Notes under the pieces: model-generated
Databases searched by the model: none
What the model was told of the DNA's origin: nothing
What the model saw: only the letters and a program-made list of their open reading frames with translations
DNA from: Blastomonas aquatica
Lineage (GTDB): Bacteria; Pseudomonadota; Alphaproteobacteria; Sphingomonadales; Sphingomonadaceae
Length of the DNA: 64,000 nt
Assembly: GCF_014639875.1 (NCBI RefSeq)
Contig: NZ_BMGD01000003.1
Location: 558,001-622,000, forward strand
Direction: 5' to 3'
Part shown: positions 1-9,518 of the stretch, one piece after another
Layout: each line of letters starts with the position of its first letter
How positions within the stretch are numbered: position 1 is the first letter of the stretch
Position numbers and translations under genes: made by a program

Positions 1-271
1 GTTCGCGCTCGGCGGCGAGGCCATCGACCAGCAGCGCAAAATCGATGTCCTGGCCTTGCGTGCCCACCTTCTTGCTGTCGTTTTCGAGTGCGGCGAGCTG
101 GTCCTCGAAGATCATCTTGCTGTCGTAGAGCAGCCGCCCGATCAGCGTCGACTTGCCGTCGTCCACCGACCCGCAGGTGATGAAGCGCAGCATCGTCTTG
201 TGCTGATGGATATCGAGATAGGTGTCGATATCCTCGGCGATCAGGGCTTCGGTCTGGTACGCGCTGTCCAT
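1..271 (-). CDS. cysN: Sulfate adenylyltransferase subunit 1 (CysN), N-terminal part
   Basis: GTPase subunit of ATP sulfurylase, which activates sulfate to APS in the cytoplasm. Only the first 90 residues are inside the window; the gene leaves through the left edge. The visible part starts [10 protein letters not shown] and carries a P-loop (GSVDDGKST) and the IGRLLYDSK segment typical of CysN/NodQ. The start codon shares one base with the stop of cysD (TGATG), so the two subunits are translationally coupled. Whether this copy is a CysN-CysC fusion with APS kinase cannot be seen here. Confidence 0.93.
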   Translation of the reverse strand, partial: MDSAYQTEALIAEDIDTYLDIHQHKTMLRFITCGSVDDGKSTLIGRLLYDSKMIFEDQLAALENDSKKVGTQGQDIDFALLVDGLAAERE

Positions 272-1200
272 CAGAAATACCCTTCCTGCTTCTTCTTTTC
301 CATGCCTGCGCCGCCTGCATCCTTGTCGATGACCCGGCCCTGGCGTTCCGAGGTGGTGGTGAGCAGCGTCTCCTGGATCACCTCGCTCAGGGTGCTCGCG
401 GTGCTTTCGACCGCACCGGTGAGCGGAAAGCAACCCAAAGTGCGAAAGCGGATCGAGCGTTCGGTGATCTGAGGCGCGCGGCCCAGCACTCTGGTCAGCC
501 GCTCGATGTCATCGGCCATGAACAGCTGGCCCTCCCATTCGAAGGTCGGGCGGACCGCGGCGAAATACAGCGGAACGATCGGCACATCGTTGAGCTGGAT
601 GTACTGCCAGATGTCGAGCTCGGTCCAGTTGCTGATCGGAAAGACGCGGATGCTCTCGCCCCCGCTGCTGGTTCGGGGGGCCTTGCGGGCGTTGTAGAGG
701 TTCCACAGCTCGGGGCGCTGGTTCTTGGGGTCCCAGCCGTGTGAAGCAGTGCGGAACGAGAAGATGCGCTCCTTGGCGCGGCTCTTCTCCTCGTCGCGGC
801 GCGCGCCGCCAAAGGCTGCGTCGAAGCCGTAGAGGTCGAGCGCCTGTTTCAGTCCCTCGGTCTTCCACATGTCGGTGTGCAGCGGGCCGTGATCGAACGG
901 ATTGATGCCGCGTTCTGTCGCTTCCGGGTTCTGGTAGACCAGCAGCTCCATCCCGCTTTCGCGCGCCATCCGGTCGCGTAAGCCATACATGTCCTTGAAT
1001 TTCCAGGTGGTATCGACGTGCAGCAGCGGAAAGGGCGGCGGCGAGGGGAAGAACGCCTTGCGCGCCAGATGCAGCATCACCGCGCTGTCCTTGCCCACCG
1101 AATACAGCATCACCGGCTTGTCAGCCTGCGCCACGACCTCGCGCATGATGTGGATCGCCTCGGCCTCGAGCCGTTGCAGATGGGTGAGGGTGCGGGTCAT
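271..1200 (-). CDS. cysD: Sulfate adenylyltransferase subunit 2 (CysD)
   Basis: Catalytic subunit of ATP sulfurylase (ATP + sulfate to APS + PPi), working with CysN. The protein is 309 residues, close to the roughly 300 usual for the family. It has the PP-loop SVGKDS at residues 34-39 and family blocks such as [10 protein letters not shown] and [13 protein letters not shown] chose the start [21 protein letters not shown] because it matches the usual N-terminus; the frame stays open upstream to 1290, but that extension would cover the palindrome shared with the divergent regulator. It is first in the cysDN operon, and the palindrome lies 60 bp upstream of the start. Confidence 0.95.
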   Translation of the reverse strand: MTRTLTHLQRLEAEAIHIMREVVAQADKPVMLYSVGKDSAVMLHLARKAFFPSPPPFPLLHVDTTWKFKDMYGLRDRMARESGMELLVYQNPEATERGINPFDHGPLHTDMWKTEGLKQALDLYGFDAAFGGARRDEEKSRAKERIFSFRTASHGWDPKNQRPELWNLYNARKAPRTSSGGESIRVFPISNWTELDIWQYIQLNDVPIVPLYFAAVRPTFEWEGQLFMADDIERLTRVLGRAPQITERSIRFRTLGCFPLTGAVESTASTLSEVIQETLLTTTSERQGRVIDKDAGGAGMEKKKQEGYF

Positions 1201-1259
1201 CGCGCAAAAACTCCGTTCGATATCGCTGATTACATTGGCATGGCACGTGCCGACTTGAA

Positions 1260-1275
1260 CCTCCCATATGGGAGG
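1260..1275. promoter_or_regulatory. Perfect 16-bp palindrome between cysD and the LuxR-type gene
   Basis: CCTCCCATATGGGAGG is identical to its reverse complement. It lies between the divergent cysD (start 1200) and the LuxR-type regulator (start 1289) and overlaps the latter's ribosome-binding region (GGAGGG). It is probably an operator for a dimeric regulator, possibly the adjacent LuxR-type protein acting on itself or on cysDN. The regulator's identity is inference. Confidence 0.55.
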
Positions 1276-1288
1276 GTATAGAAAACCC

Positions 1289-2347
1289 ATGCGTTTTGAC
1301 GATGGCCTGCTGGAAGCACTGCACGAGGGGATGTTTCAGACCCCGCTGTGGGACGGCTTTCTGCATCGATTGCGTACCATGACCGGAGCGCAGATGGCGA
1401 TGCTCGCCATTCGCCCGCATGGGCAGACAGACGTGGCCGAACTTGTGGCAGGCGAGGGTCCGGCCGGGGTCGTGCGCCAGCTGATGGTTGGGCATGCGAT
1501 GCGCGAAGGGCGCGGTTATGCTCTCGACGATCTGCTCGACATGACCGACCCACATGACCGTGCGCAGGCTCGCGAAACCCTGCTCGCGGCGCGGATTACC
1601 AGTGTGCGCGCCGTGCGTGTGACCGAGGCCAGCGGGGTCGATGGCTGGCTCGCCTGCGCAGGCGGGCGGTCTTTGGGATCATCGGCAGGCGCATTGTTGC
1701 TCGGGCTGGCACCGCATCTGCGGATCGCCTTGCGCAATTTTGCCGCGCTCGAGCACGAACGCTTCCGCTCGGCGGTGACCGGCGAAGGGTTCAACCGGCT
1801 CAACATCGCGTGGCTGACGCTTGATGCGCAGGGGCGGATCGTCGAATCGACGCAGAATATGGAGCAGATGTTCCAATGGGGCACGCTGTTGCGGCGGGGA
1901 CGCTACGACCGGCTGGTGCCTGCATCCCCCGCGATCGATCGGCAGTTGACAGGCTACGTCAAGCAGGTCGCGGCGGGTCAGGCGGTGCGGCCGCTTGCGG
2001 TCAACCTCAGCCAGGATCCGTGGTTCGACATGCTGGTCGCGCCGCTGCAGGGCGAGACGATCTCGGGCCACCGCTCGGCAGCGGTGATTATCTATGTCAG
2101 CGGCGATCGGCGCAGCCAGGCGGATCGCTGCGAGCAGCTGGTCGATCTGTTCGGGCTGCTGCCCAGCGAGGCGCGGCTGGCATGGCTGTTGGCGCAGGCA
2201 ACAAGCATATCCGAAGCTGCCGAGACGTTGGGGATCACGGTCGAGACCGCGCGCAATTATTCGAAGAAGATCTACGCCAAGACCGGCGCTCGCGGCCACG
2301 CTGAACTGGTGCGGGTGATCATGACGAGCGTCCTGGCGCTGAGTTAA
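1289..2347 (+). CDS. LuxR-type helix-turn-helix regulator
   Basis: A 352-residue transcription regulator. The last 70 residues form a LuxR/GerE-type helix-turn-helix (segment [20 protein letters not shown]). The long N-terminal part has no autoinducer-binding or receiver signature that I recognise; a PAS-like stretch around residues 165-270 ([18 protein letters not shown]) may be a sensor. I prefer the ATG at 1289, which has GGAGGG about 12 bases upstream, over an in-frame ATG at 1268 inside the palindrome. It is divergent from cysDN, so control of sulfate assimilation is possible but unproven. The next gene is 120 bp downstream. Confidence 0.82.
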   Translation: MRFDDGLLEALHEGMFQTPLWDGFLHRLRTMTGAQMAMLAIRPHGQTDVAELVAGEGPAGVVRQLMVGHAMREGRGYALDDLLDMTDPHDRAQARETLLAARITSVRAVRVTEASGVDGWLACAGGRSLGSSAGALLLGLAPHLRIALRNFAALEHERFRSAVTGEGFNRLNIAWLTLDAQGRIVESTQNMEQMFQWGTLLRRGRYDRLVPASPAIDRQLTGYVKQVAAGQAVRPLAVNLSQDPWFDMLVAPLQGETISGHRSAAVIIYVSGDRRSQADRCEQLVDLFGLLPSEARLAWLLAQATSISEAAETLGITVETARNYSKKIYAKTGARGHAELVRVIMTSVLALS

Positions 2348-2433
2348 GGCTGTAGCAGGTCAGGCGGCGCACCCTGCGTTCTGGCATTGACCTGAATGCT
2401 ATAGTGTCACATTCCTGTCGGCCATAACCAGAC

Positions 2434-2450
2434 CGGGGCACCAAGCCCCG
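2434..2450 (+). other. Leader hairpin ahead of the M1 peptidase gene
   Basis: CGGGGC-ACCAA-GCCCCG can fold into a 6-bp stem in the leader, just before the purine-rich ribosome-binding site and TTG start of the peptidase gene. It may tune translation or mRNA stability. No riboswitch family fits. The neighbouring TTGACC and TATAGT hexamers are only 7 bp apart, so I do not call a promoter. Confidence 0.3.
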
Positions 2451-2466
2451 ACTTAAGGGGGTCGTC

Positions 2467-4863
2467 TTGCGTCACTTATTCTCAACGTCCGTATCCGTGC
2501 TCGCGTTCGCCGTCTCCGTTGTTTCCACCCCGGCGCTCGCCAATCCGGTCGAGCAGACCAAGGGCACTTACGAGGACAAGTTCCGCCAGCTCGAGGGCGA
2601 GGACTGGCCGACCCCGACCGATTACCGCAACGCCTCAGGCGCGCCGGGCTATCGCTACTGGCAGCAGCAGGTCGACTATGACGTGCAGGTGCGGCTTGAC
2701 GAGACTAGGCGCACGCTGAGCGGCACCCAGACGGTGCGTTATCAGAACAATTCACCCGATGCTCTGCCTTACCTTTGGCTGCTGCTCGACCAGAACGACT
2801 ACAAGCGTGATTCGATCGCGGCGATGACCGAGACGGTCTCGGGCGACAAGATCAGCCTGGCCGAAGTGCGCCGGGTCAAGCGGATGCAGGAGTGGGAAGG
2901 CGGCTTCACAATCTCGGCGGTGCGCGATGCCAGCGGACGCGCCCTGCCATTCACCGTGGTCGACAGCCTGTTACGGATCGATCTGGGGCAGGCGGTCGCA
3001 CCCAATGGTGGCGAGACCAGTTTCTTCATCGAGTGGTCGTTCCCGATGGTCGAAAACAAGGTGGTCGGCGGACGATCGGGTTATGAGTGCTTCACCCAAC
3101 CTGGCGAGGACGGCAACTGCATCTTCGAAGGTGCGCAGTGGTTCCCGCGGCTCGCGGTCTATTCGGACTATGAAGGCTGGCACAACAAGGCGTTTCTGGG
3201 ATCGGGCGAGTTCACGCTCGAGTTCGGCGATTACCGCGTAGCGCTGACCGTGCCCGCCGACCATGTCGTTTCGGCCACCGGCGTGCTGCAGAACCCCGAT
3301 GCGGTGCTGTCTGCGGCGCAGCGCCAGCGGCTCGAACAGGCCAAGACCGCGACCAGCCCGGTCTATGTCGTGACGCCTGAAGAGGCGGTCGCGGCAGAAC
3401 GGAACAAGGCATCGGGCGAGAAGACCTGGGTGTTCGCGGCGGAAAACGTCCGTGATTTCGGCTGGGCCTCGTCGCGCAAGTTCGCCTGGGATGCGCTGGG
3501 CGTGAAACAGGATTACGCCGAACAGCCGCTGGTGATGGCGATGTCGTTCTTCCCCAAGGAAGCCCGGCCCTTGTGGGATGCCTATTCGACCAAGGCGATC
3601 GCGCACACCATCGACGTCTATGGCAAGTTCGCTTTCCCGTATCCCTATCCCGTCGCGCAGTCGGTCAACGGCCCGGTTGGCGGGATGGAATATCCGATGA
3701 TCACCTTCAACGGCCCGCGCCCAGTGAAGGACAAGAAGACCGGCAACCTGACCTATACCGAGCGCGCCAAATATGGCCTGATCGGTGTGGTGATTCACGA
3801 AATCGGCCACAACTGGTTCCCGATGATCGTCAACTCGGACGAGCGGCAATGGACTTGGATGGACGAGGGGCTCAACACCTTCCTCCAGTTCCAGGCCGAA
3901 AAGCTCTGGGACAAGGATTATCCCGTCCGGCGCGGCGAGCCCAAGGACATCGCCGAATACATGCTGTCGACCAACCAGATGCCGTTGATGACGCAATCGG
4001 ATTCGGTGCTGCAGTTCGGCGCGAACGGCTATGGCAAGCCCGCGACCGCGCTCACCATCCTGCGCGAGACGATCCTGGGCCGTGAACTGTTCGACCGGGC
4101 GTTCCGCGAATATGCGACACGCTGGCGGTTCAAGCACCCGACGCCCTATGACTTTTTCCGCACGATGGAGGAAAGTTCGGGCGTCGATCTCGACTGGTTC
4201 TGGCGCGGGTGGTTCTATTCGACCGATCACGTCGATATCGCGCTCGACAAGGTGGTGCGCGCGACGATCGAGCCTGCGGATGCGACCGCCGCTGCTGCTG
4301 CGCGCAAACGGGAGCGCGATGCCGAGCCCGGATCGCTGACCGCCCAGCGCAACGCTGGTCAGCAGACCGTGGTGGAACGTGATCCTTCGACCCGGGATTT
4401 CTACGATGCGGTCGATCCGCTCGATGCCACCGCCGCCGACAAGCGCAAGGCGTCGGAGAGCTATGCTGATCTGACCGCCGAGGAAAAAGAAGCGCGGCAG
4501 GTGACCGACAACTTCTACCGCTTCAGCTTCTCCAATCGAGGCGGGCTGGTGATGCCGGTGATCCTCAAGATGGATTTCGCCGATGGGTCGAGCGAGACCG
4601 CGCGGATCCCGGCCGAAGTCTGGCGGTACAACCAAAGGGCCGTGACCTGGCAGTTCGTCACGCCCAAGACGCTGACCCGGGCCGAGGTCGATCCGCTGTG
4701 GGAGACCGCCGATGCCGACCGGTCGAACAACATTTATGCCGGCCAGATCGCGCCCAAGACCTTGGAAATCGATACGCCCGAGGACGCCAAGAACCGGATG
4801 AAGGATTCGGACATGAAGGTGCTGCCCGATTCGCTGCGCACCTATGATGCGCCGCCGAAATGA
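2467..4863 (+). CDS. Secreted M1-family zinc metallopeptidase
   Basis: Predicted exported aminopeptidase-like metalloprotease of 798 residues. An N-terminal signal peptide ends near residue 25 (TPALA-NP). The zinc site is complete: HEIGH at residues 444-448 and, after 18 residues, the third ligand Glu467 in WMDEGLNTF. A GGMEYP segment upstream matches the GxMEN-type exopeptidase motif of M1 enzymes in a variant form, with Tyr for Asn, so strict aminopeptidase activity is uncertain. The start is TTG, supported by AAGGGGG just upstream and by the signal peptide beginning there. The stop overlaps the next start (ATGA), so the pair is one operon. Confidence 0.9.
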   Translation: MRHLFSTSVSVLAFAVSVVSTPALANPVEQTKGTYEDKFRQLEGEDWPTPTDYRNASGAPGYRYWQQQVDYDVQVRLDETRRTLSGTQTVRYQNNSPDALPYLWLLLDQNDYKRDSIAAMTETVSGDKISLAEVRRVKRMQEWEGGFTISAVRDASGRALPFTVVDSLLRIDLGQAVAPNGGETSFFIEWSFPMVENKVVGGRSGYECFTQPGEDGNCIFEGAQWFPRLAVYSDYEGWHNKAFLGSGEFTLEFGDYRVALTVPADHVVSATGVLQNPDAVLSAAQRQRLEQAKTATSPVYVVTPEEAVAAERNKASGEKTWVFAAENVRDFGWASSRKFAWDALGVKQDYAEQPLVMAMSFFPKEARPLWDAYSTKAIAHTIDVYGKFAFPYPYPVAQSVNGPVGGMEYPMITFNGPRPVKDKKTGNLTYTERAKYGLIGVVIHEIGHNWFPMIVNSDERQWTWMDEGLNTFLQFQAEKLWDKDYPVRRGEPKDIAEYMLSTNQMPLMTQSDSVLQFGANGYGKPATALTILRETILGRELFDRAFREYATRWRFKHPTPYDFFRTMEESSGVDLDWFWRGWFYSTDHVDIALDKVVRATIEPADATAAAAARKRERDAEPGSLTAQRNAGQQTVVERDPSTRDFYDAVDPLDATAADKRKASESYADLTAEEKEARQVTDNFYRFSFSNRGGLVMPVILKMDFADGSSETARIPAEVWRYNQRAVTWQFVTPKTLTRAEVDPLWETADADRSNNIYAGQIAPKTLEIDTPEDAKNRMKDSDMKVLPDSLRTYDAPPK

Positions 4864-5360
4864 TGCAGCAACGTCTGTTTGCCACCGCACTGGCGCTGGT
4901 CGGCGCAGCGACGATGGTCCCGCAGGCCGGCGCGCACCGGGGTCACGATGCGATGAGCGTCGTGACGCTGGGCGAGAACGGTTCGGTCACCGTGTCGCAC
5001 CGCTTCGAGGCGCATGATCTGGAACCGGCGCTCGCGGAAATCGCTCCTGATGCGCAGACCAGTCTCGACGATCCCGCGGCCATCGAGGAGCTCAAGACCT
5101 ATCTCCTCGCGCACTTCAGCGTGTCAGCCGATGGCGTGGCCGTGCCGCTCGCGGTGTCTTCGGTCGAGATCGGCGTGCGCGATGTGCGGGTCGATTACAC
5201 CGGTGTTGTTTCGGGCGAACCCAAGACGCTTGAACTGCGATCGACCATCCTGCGCGACATTTACCCGCGTCAGGTCAACCAGGTCGTCGTTCGGCGCGGC
5301 CAGAACGTCCAGACGCTGCGCTTTTCCGGAGGCGAGGCCAAGGTCGTGGCGCTGCGCTGA
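4860..5360 (+). CDS. DUF6702 family secreted protein
   Basis: A 166-residue protein with a signal peptide (cleavage near AGAHRGHD). The family is known from sequence only and commonly sits beside M1-type peptidases; its function is not established. The body is probably all-beta. The N-terminus may start at 4860 or at the adjacent ATG at 4863; both place it on or next to the peptidase stop codon, so co-translation and a shared periplasmic role with the peptidase are likely. A short GC stem (CGCCC-AGCA-GGGCG) follows the stop in the convergent gap. Confidence 0.8.
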   Translation: MMQQRLFATALALVGAATMVPQAGAHRGHDAMSVVTLGENGSVTVSHRFEAHDLEPALAEIAPDAQTSLDDPAAIEELKTYLLAHFSVSADGVAVPLAVSSVEIGVRDVRVDYTGVVSGEPKTLELRSTILRDIYPRQVNQVVVRRGQNVQTLRFSGGEAKVVALR

Positions 5361-5382
5361 ACGCCCAGCAGGGCGGTCGCGA

Positions 5383-6738
5383 TCAGACCTTGTTCCAGGG
5401 GCCCGTGATCGCCAGCGTCATCGCAGGGCTGTATAGATTGACGAACAAGGTCGATCCGTCTGGCGAGAAGCAGGCCCCGGCTAGCTCGGTCTGCAGCCGG
5501 CAACGCGCCAGCGTGTAGAGCTTGCCGGCGGGCGTAACACCGCGCAGGTGGTTGTCGACGATCAGCGAATACTGGTCCTCACACACCACCAGATGGCCGT
5601 TGGGCGCGACGGTGAGGTTGTCGCCGAAATTGAACATGTCCGGGTCGTCTGACTCGACAAAATTCTGGAGCATCCCGGGAGACGACCGTTCATCGGCTTG
5701 CCCCTCGAAGCGGCTGGGGCGATAGCACATCACCTGGCCCAGCTTGGCGGCACCCCCCGATGTGCAGCAGAAATAGATCGAACCGTTACCGAAATGCACG
5801 CCTTCGCCGCGCGCAAACCGTGCCGCGCCGGCGGCATGGCCGCGTAGCCGCAGGTCGTCATCGGGGCTGTGCGTGCCGCTAAGGTCGATCCAGCGCACCG
5901 GGCGTGCCGCGCCGCGGGGCAGCGTCACGCCGGACCAGTTGCGGGTGTCGTCCAGCCCGCGTTCAACAAACGCCAGCGCCTGCAACCGCCCGCCTGCCGC
6001 CAGTCGACCCGGCTGGTCGGGCAGGAAGCGATAGAACAGCGAATCGTCGCGGTCCTCGGTCAGATAGGCAATTCCGGTGGCCGGATCGATCGCGGCGGCT
6101 TCATGGTTGAACCGACCCATAGCCTTGAGCGGCACCGGATCGACCAGGCCCTTGTGCGTAGCAGGCACCTCGAACACCCAGCCATGGTCGCGTGCCACGC
6201 CATTGCCCGCACGGGTGACATCCTCCTCGCAGGTCAGCCAGCTGCCCCAGGGGGTGATGCCGCCCGAGCAGTTGCGGATTGTCCCGGCAAGGCTCTGGTA
6301 TTGCGCTTCGACCTTGCCGCTGCGCTGATCGTAGATCAGCGTCGATGTGCCCCCGGGCAGCGCGCGGTCATCATCGGTGCGGTCATAGGCAAGCGCCACC
6401 GGGCGAGACCCGAACGGCCCCGAACGATAATGCCGCACCTGCAGTTCGTGGTTGCGGACAAGGGCAACGCGCCCCTCGCCAAGGGCAAAGCACCCCATGC
6501 CATCGGCGCGGTCGCCCACGACATGGCCATCGTCCATCGCATCGCCCGCGCGCGAAATGACGCTATAGGCATAGCCCGGTGGCAGATCGAGCACGCCTTG
6601 CGGATCCTCGACCAGTCCGGAATTGGCCGACTGCGATGATCGCCCGCCATACGCGCACCCGGCAAGCCCAGCGAAAGCCATGGCGGTCAGGCTTCTGGTA
6701 AATTCGCGGCGATCCATCTGGTTCACTTTCTTGATCAT
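5383..6738 (-). CDS. PhoX/DUF839 family protein
   Basis: A 451-residue protein of the PhoX-like family (DUF839), which includes calcium/iron-dependent alkaline phosphatases. The N-terminus has a twin-arginine pattern (DRREFTRSLTAM, Arg10-Arg11) followed by LAGC with Cys28, so it may be a Tat-exported lipoprotein. Family segments include ALVRNHEL, GGTSTLIYD and NCSGGITPWGSWLTCEED. The start at 6738 overlaps the stop of the upstream efflux gene (ATGA); a second in-frame ATG lies at 6717. True phosphatase activity is inferred only from family membership. Confidence 0.85.
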   Translation of the reverse strand: MIKKVNQMDRREFTRSLTAMAFAGLAGCAYGGRSSQSANSGLVEDPQGVLDLPPGYAYSVISRAGDAMDDGHVVGDRADGMGCFALGEGRVALVRNHELQVRHYRSGPFGSRPVALAYDRTDDDRALPGGTSTLIYDQRSGKVEAQYQSLAGTIRNCSGGITPWGSWLTCEEDVTRAGNGVARDHGWVFEVPATHKGLVDPVPLKAMGRFNHEAAAIDPATGIAYLTEDRDDSLFYRFLPDQPGRLAAGGRLQALAFVERGLDDTRNWSGVTLPRGAARPVRWIDLSGTHSPDDDLRLRGHAAGAARFARGEGVHFGNGSIYFCCTSGGAAKLGQVMCYRPSRFEGQADERSSPGMLQNFVESDDPDMFNFGDNLTVAPNGHLVVCEDQYSLIVDNHLRGVTPAGKLYTLARCRLQTELAGACFSPDGSTLFVNLYSPAMTLAITGPWNKV

Positions 6739-8288
6739 GCGGTTTCGTTTTCCGCCTCCCGCGCCGGGACGCGGCGGATCAGGAACACCAGCAGCACCGC
6801 AAGCACCGTCATTAGCCCAATCAGCAGCCAGGCATCGTTGATCGCATCAACCAGCGCCTGCCTTTCGACCAGCGGGCGTACCAGTTCCTCGGTGAACTCG
6901 TCGGGCGGAGTGCCGATCTGCTCCAGAAACGCATCGCGCGGGATGCCGATCTTGACCGCGGTTTCGACGCTGCCCGCTTGGAGCTTTGCGGCGATGTCCG
7001 CGCCATAGGTCGCCGCGCGGCTGAAGATCGTCGTGTCGATCAGTGCCAGACCGATCGCTCCGCCCAGATTGCGCATCAGGTTGAACAGCCCGCTACCATC
7101 GGCGACCTTGTCGGTGGAGAGATAGCCCAGCGCGATTCGGGTCGGGGGCAACAGACAGAACATGGTGGCGACCCCGCGCATGATCTGCGGCCAGAGCATT
7201 TCGGCGAAATCGGTTTCGGCGCTCTGGCCCGTGCTGGCGAGCAACCCCCCGGCGAACAAGACGAAGCCGAACAGGCTGAGCGTGCGTGCGCCCACTCGTT
7301 GCTCGAGGTACACTGCGAGCGGCGCGGCAAGCAGCTGCGCGATCCCCGTCACCAGCATGATCTCGCCGATCCGCAGCGCATTGTGCTCGCGTACCAGTCC
7401 CAGAAAGAACGGCATCAGATATGTCGACCCGAAAAGCCCGGCTCCCAGAATGAAGCTGAGGCCACACCCGACCGCAAAATTGCGGTCGCGAAAGCATCGC
7501 AGTTCGACCAAAGGCGAGGCCGATCGCCAAGTCCGCCAGACGAACCAGACCGCGCAGGCCGCAAAGCCGATCAAAAGCGCTGCCACCCAGGGCGAGAGCC
7601 ATCCCAGCGACGGTGCGTCCTTCAACCCGATCTGCAGCGCCGTCAGCCCGGCCGCGAGCAGGAGCAGCGCAACCAAATCGATCGACCGTTCGCTGCGAGC
7701 ATTGCTCGCGGCACCGCGCAGGGTCAACGCCGCGCCAATCGCTGCGAGGATGCCGGGCACGATGTTGATCCGAAACAGCCAGTGCCACGAATAGGTTTCG
7801 GTCAGCCAGCCACCGACGATCGGTCCGACCGAGGGGGCGAACACTGCGGCGACCCCCGCGATGGTGGTCGCAAGCCCCTGCGAGCGTGGCGGGAACAGCA
7901 GGAACACCGCCGAAAAAACCGCCGGGATCAGCGTGCCACCGGCAAATCCCTGCACGATCCGCCACCCGATCAGCATCTCGTAGCTATCGCTCTGTCCACA
8001 GCCTGCCGAAGCCAATGTAAACACCGAGACCGCGCACACGAACAGCCAGCGCATTCCCATCTTCGCGGTCAAATACCCGGTCAGCGGGATGGCGACGATC
8101 TCCGCCGTCAAATAGGCGGTCTGCACCCAGATCATCTCGTCGGGGGTCATCCCCAGTGCCTGTTGAATTGCCGGGAGCGAGGTCGCAACGATCTGGATGT
8201 CCAGAATGGCCATGAACATGCCAAGGGACATGCACAGAAAGCCGATCCAGGGCAGGATCCGGTAGCTCAACGTCTCGGTTTGGCTCAT
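6735..8288 (-). CDS. DHA2-family drug efflux MFS transporter (EmrB/QacA type)
   Basis: Inner-membrane proton-driven exporter of 517 residues, with about 14 hydrophobic segments as expected for the DHA2 subfamily. The first helix carries the LDIQIVATSLP variant of the LDxTIVNVALP motif. The segment GYLTAKMGMRWLF is the motif A loop, and GPIVGGWLTETYSWHWLFRINI is motif C and its continuation. No EmrA-type adaptor is adjacent; instead it is translationally coupled to the PhoX-like gene. Substrates are unknown. It lies on the minus strand, downstream of a small secreted-protein gene. Confidence 0.92.
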   Translation of the reverse strand: MSQTETLSYRILPWIGFLCMSLGMFMAILDIQIVATSLPAIQQALGMTPDEMIWVQTAYLTAEIVAIPLTGYLTAKMGMRWLFVCAVSVFTLASAGCGQSDSYEMLIGWRIVQGFAGGTLIPAVFSAVFLLFPPRSQGLATTIAGVAAVFAPSVGPIVGGWLTETYSWHWLFRINIVPGILAAIGAALTLRGAASNARSERSIDLVALLLLAAGLTALQIGLKDAPSLGWLSPWVAALLIGFAACAVWFVWRTWRSASPLVELRCFRDRNFAVGCGLSFILGAGLFGSTYLMPFFLGLVREHNALRIGEIMLVTGIAQLLAAPLAVYLEQRVGARTLSLFGFVLFAGGLLASTGQSAETDFAEMLWPQIMRGVATMFCLLPPTRIALGYLSTDKVADGSGLFNLMRNLGGAIGLALIDTTIFSRAATYGADIAAKLQAGSVETAVKIGIPRDAFLEQIGTPPDEFTEELVRPLVERQALVDAINDAWLLIGLMTVLAVLLVFLIRRVPAREAENETA

Positions 8289-8378
8289 GCGTGCCTCGTA
8301 ACCCAGGCGTCACCGGGTGGCCAAAGGAAACTTCTGGTGGGTTGCCCTGGCGCGATTGTCGGCGCGAGCGCCAACGGA

Positions 8379-8675
8379 TCAGCGCTTGCCGCTCTCTTCG
8401 CGTTGGGCTTTGATCTTGTACATTGCTGCCTTGCAGCTGGGCGATGTCTGCTCGACCTTGGCGATCATGCACGCCTCGACCCGCTTGCGGCTCATCGCCT
8501 TCATCTCGGCAGGGCACAAGGTGCGCGCTTCACGGGCGCAGGCCTGTTTACCGGGATCCGCTGCCGCATATGCCGGGCCACTCAACGCCACCGCCAGAAC
8601 CGCGCCCGATACAAGCAGGCGGATAGAGCGAGAGGCTTTGCTGCCTGCGCTGTTTTGTGCACCGGTCATCATCAT
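8379..8675 (-). CDS. Small secreted Cys-containing protein
   Basis: A 98-residue protein beginning MMMTGAQNSAGSK. It has a hydrophobic signal sequence ending near GPAYA-AD and a mature region of about 65 residues with four Cys (CAREARTLCP...CMIAKVEQTSPSC), suggesting two disulfides in the periplasm. A lysine-rich tail follows. I do not recognise the family with confidence. The longer upstream reading (to 8789) has no plausible start context. It sits 90 bp upstream of the MFS gene on the same strand. Confidence 0.6.
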   Translation of the reverse strand: MMMTGAQNSAGSKASRSIRLLVSGAVLAVALSGPAYAAADPGKQACAREARTLCPAEMKAMSRKRVEACMIAKVEQTSPSCKAAMYKIKAQREESGKR

Positions 8676-8879
8676 TCTGTTCAACACCCTTGTTTTCCGC
8701 GTGAAATGTCGCGCGCGCACCGCAGTATAGGCCCTGGCGATGCGCTGATGGCGTGGGAAAGGAGTATCCGTCTTCCCCCGGCAGTTCAACCTCAGCGCGA
8801 CGTGCCGAGGCTCGGCCCCGTCGCAAGCGCGGCAGTGGTGGACATTGACATGGCGCCCGGGGCACCACAGCTAGGCAGG

Positions 8880-9518
8880 ATGTGCAATCGGTACCAGCCC
8901 GGCGAACGCCAACGGATCCAGGATCATTTCAACGCCAGGCTGCTGCGCGAATACAATGCGGGCCCGCCGACCGTGCACCCCAAAGAGCCCGGCTGGGTGG
9001 TCCGCATCAAGGACGGCGAGACCGTTCTGGAGCAGATGACCTGGGGCTTCCCGATGGTTCTGAGGGGCAAGCAGGGACAGCCGCTTAAGCCCAAGCCGGT
9101 CAACAACGCGCGGTTCGACAAACTGGGTGCGTTCTGGAAGCGCTGGGCATCGCAGCCCGATCACCGCTGCCTGATACCAACATCGCGTTACGCCGAAGCC
9201 GTTGGTCCAGCTGGGAAAATGACCGAAACGTGGCTTTCGCTCAAGAATGAGCCGCTGTTTGCCTGGGCGGGGCTTTGGCGATCGTCGGAAGAATGGGGCG
9301 ATTGCTATACCGGGGTGATGACCGAGAACGCACCCGAGCTCGCGGACATCCACGACCGCTCGCCGGTCATCCTGCTGCCGGACCAATGGCAAGCCTGGCT
9401 TACCACACCGCTCGAAGACCTCTACCGGTTCGACACACCGTTTCCAGCCGACGCCATGGAGGTCGAGGCGACGTCTGATCTGTGGGCGCGCCCGAAGATG
9501 AAAGGAAAAGCAGCATGA
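8880..9518 (+). CDS. SOS response-associated peptidase (SRAP/YedK family)
   Basis: HMCES/YedK-type protein of 212 residues that protects abasic sites in single-stranded DNA by forming a covalent crosslink through Cys2. The N-terminus is MCNRY, so Cys2 is exposed after Met removal. Other active-site elements are visible: NNAR at 75-78, Glu106 in the RYAEA segment and His158 in HDRSPVILLP. In this copy Ser replaces the usual Met after HDR. Its frame is open far upstream, but the start is fixed by Met-Cys. The stop overlaps the next start (ATGA). No LexA box is evident upstream. Confidence 0.92.
   Translation: MCNRYQPGERQRIQDHFNARLLREYNAGPPTVHPKEPGWVVRIKDGETVLEQMTWGFPMVLRGKQGQPLKPKPVNNARFDKLGAFWKRWASQPDHRCLIPTSRYAEAVGPAGKMTETWLSLKNEPLFAWAGLWRSSEEWGDCYTGVMTENAPELADIHDRSPVILLPDQWQAWLTTPLEDLYRFDTPFPADAMEVEATSDLWARPKMKGKAA

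Noticed and set aside
2387-2405. TTGACC and TATAGT as a sigma-70 promoter of the M1 peptidase gene
   Set aside because: The hexamers are only 7 bp apart, far less than the 16-18 bp required.
2971-4890. 639-codon minus-strand frame over the M1 peptidase
   Set aside because: Antisense shadow of a gene with an intact zinc site; no family resemblance.
8845-8873. TTGACA upstream of the SRAP gene as a promoter
   Set aside because: At 17 bp spacing the -10 would be CAGCTA, too far from consensus to claim.
6978-8879. A very long plus-strand open frame (to 9518) covering the MFS gene antisense
   Set aside because: Only the last 212 codons encode a real protein (SRAP, from 8880). The rest is antisense to a clear transporter gene and has the Arg/Gln/His-rich look of GC-driven shadow frames.
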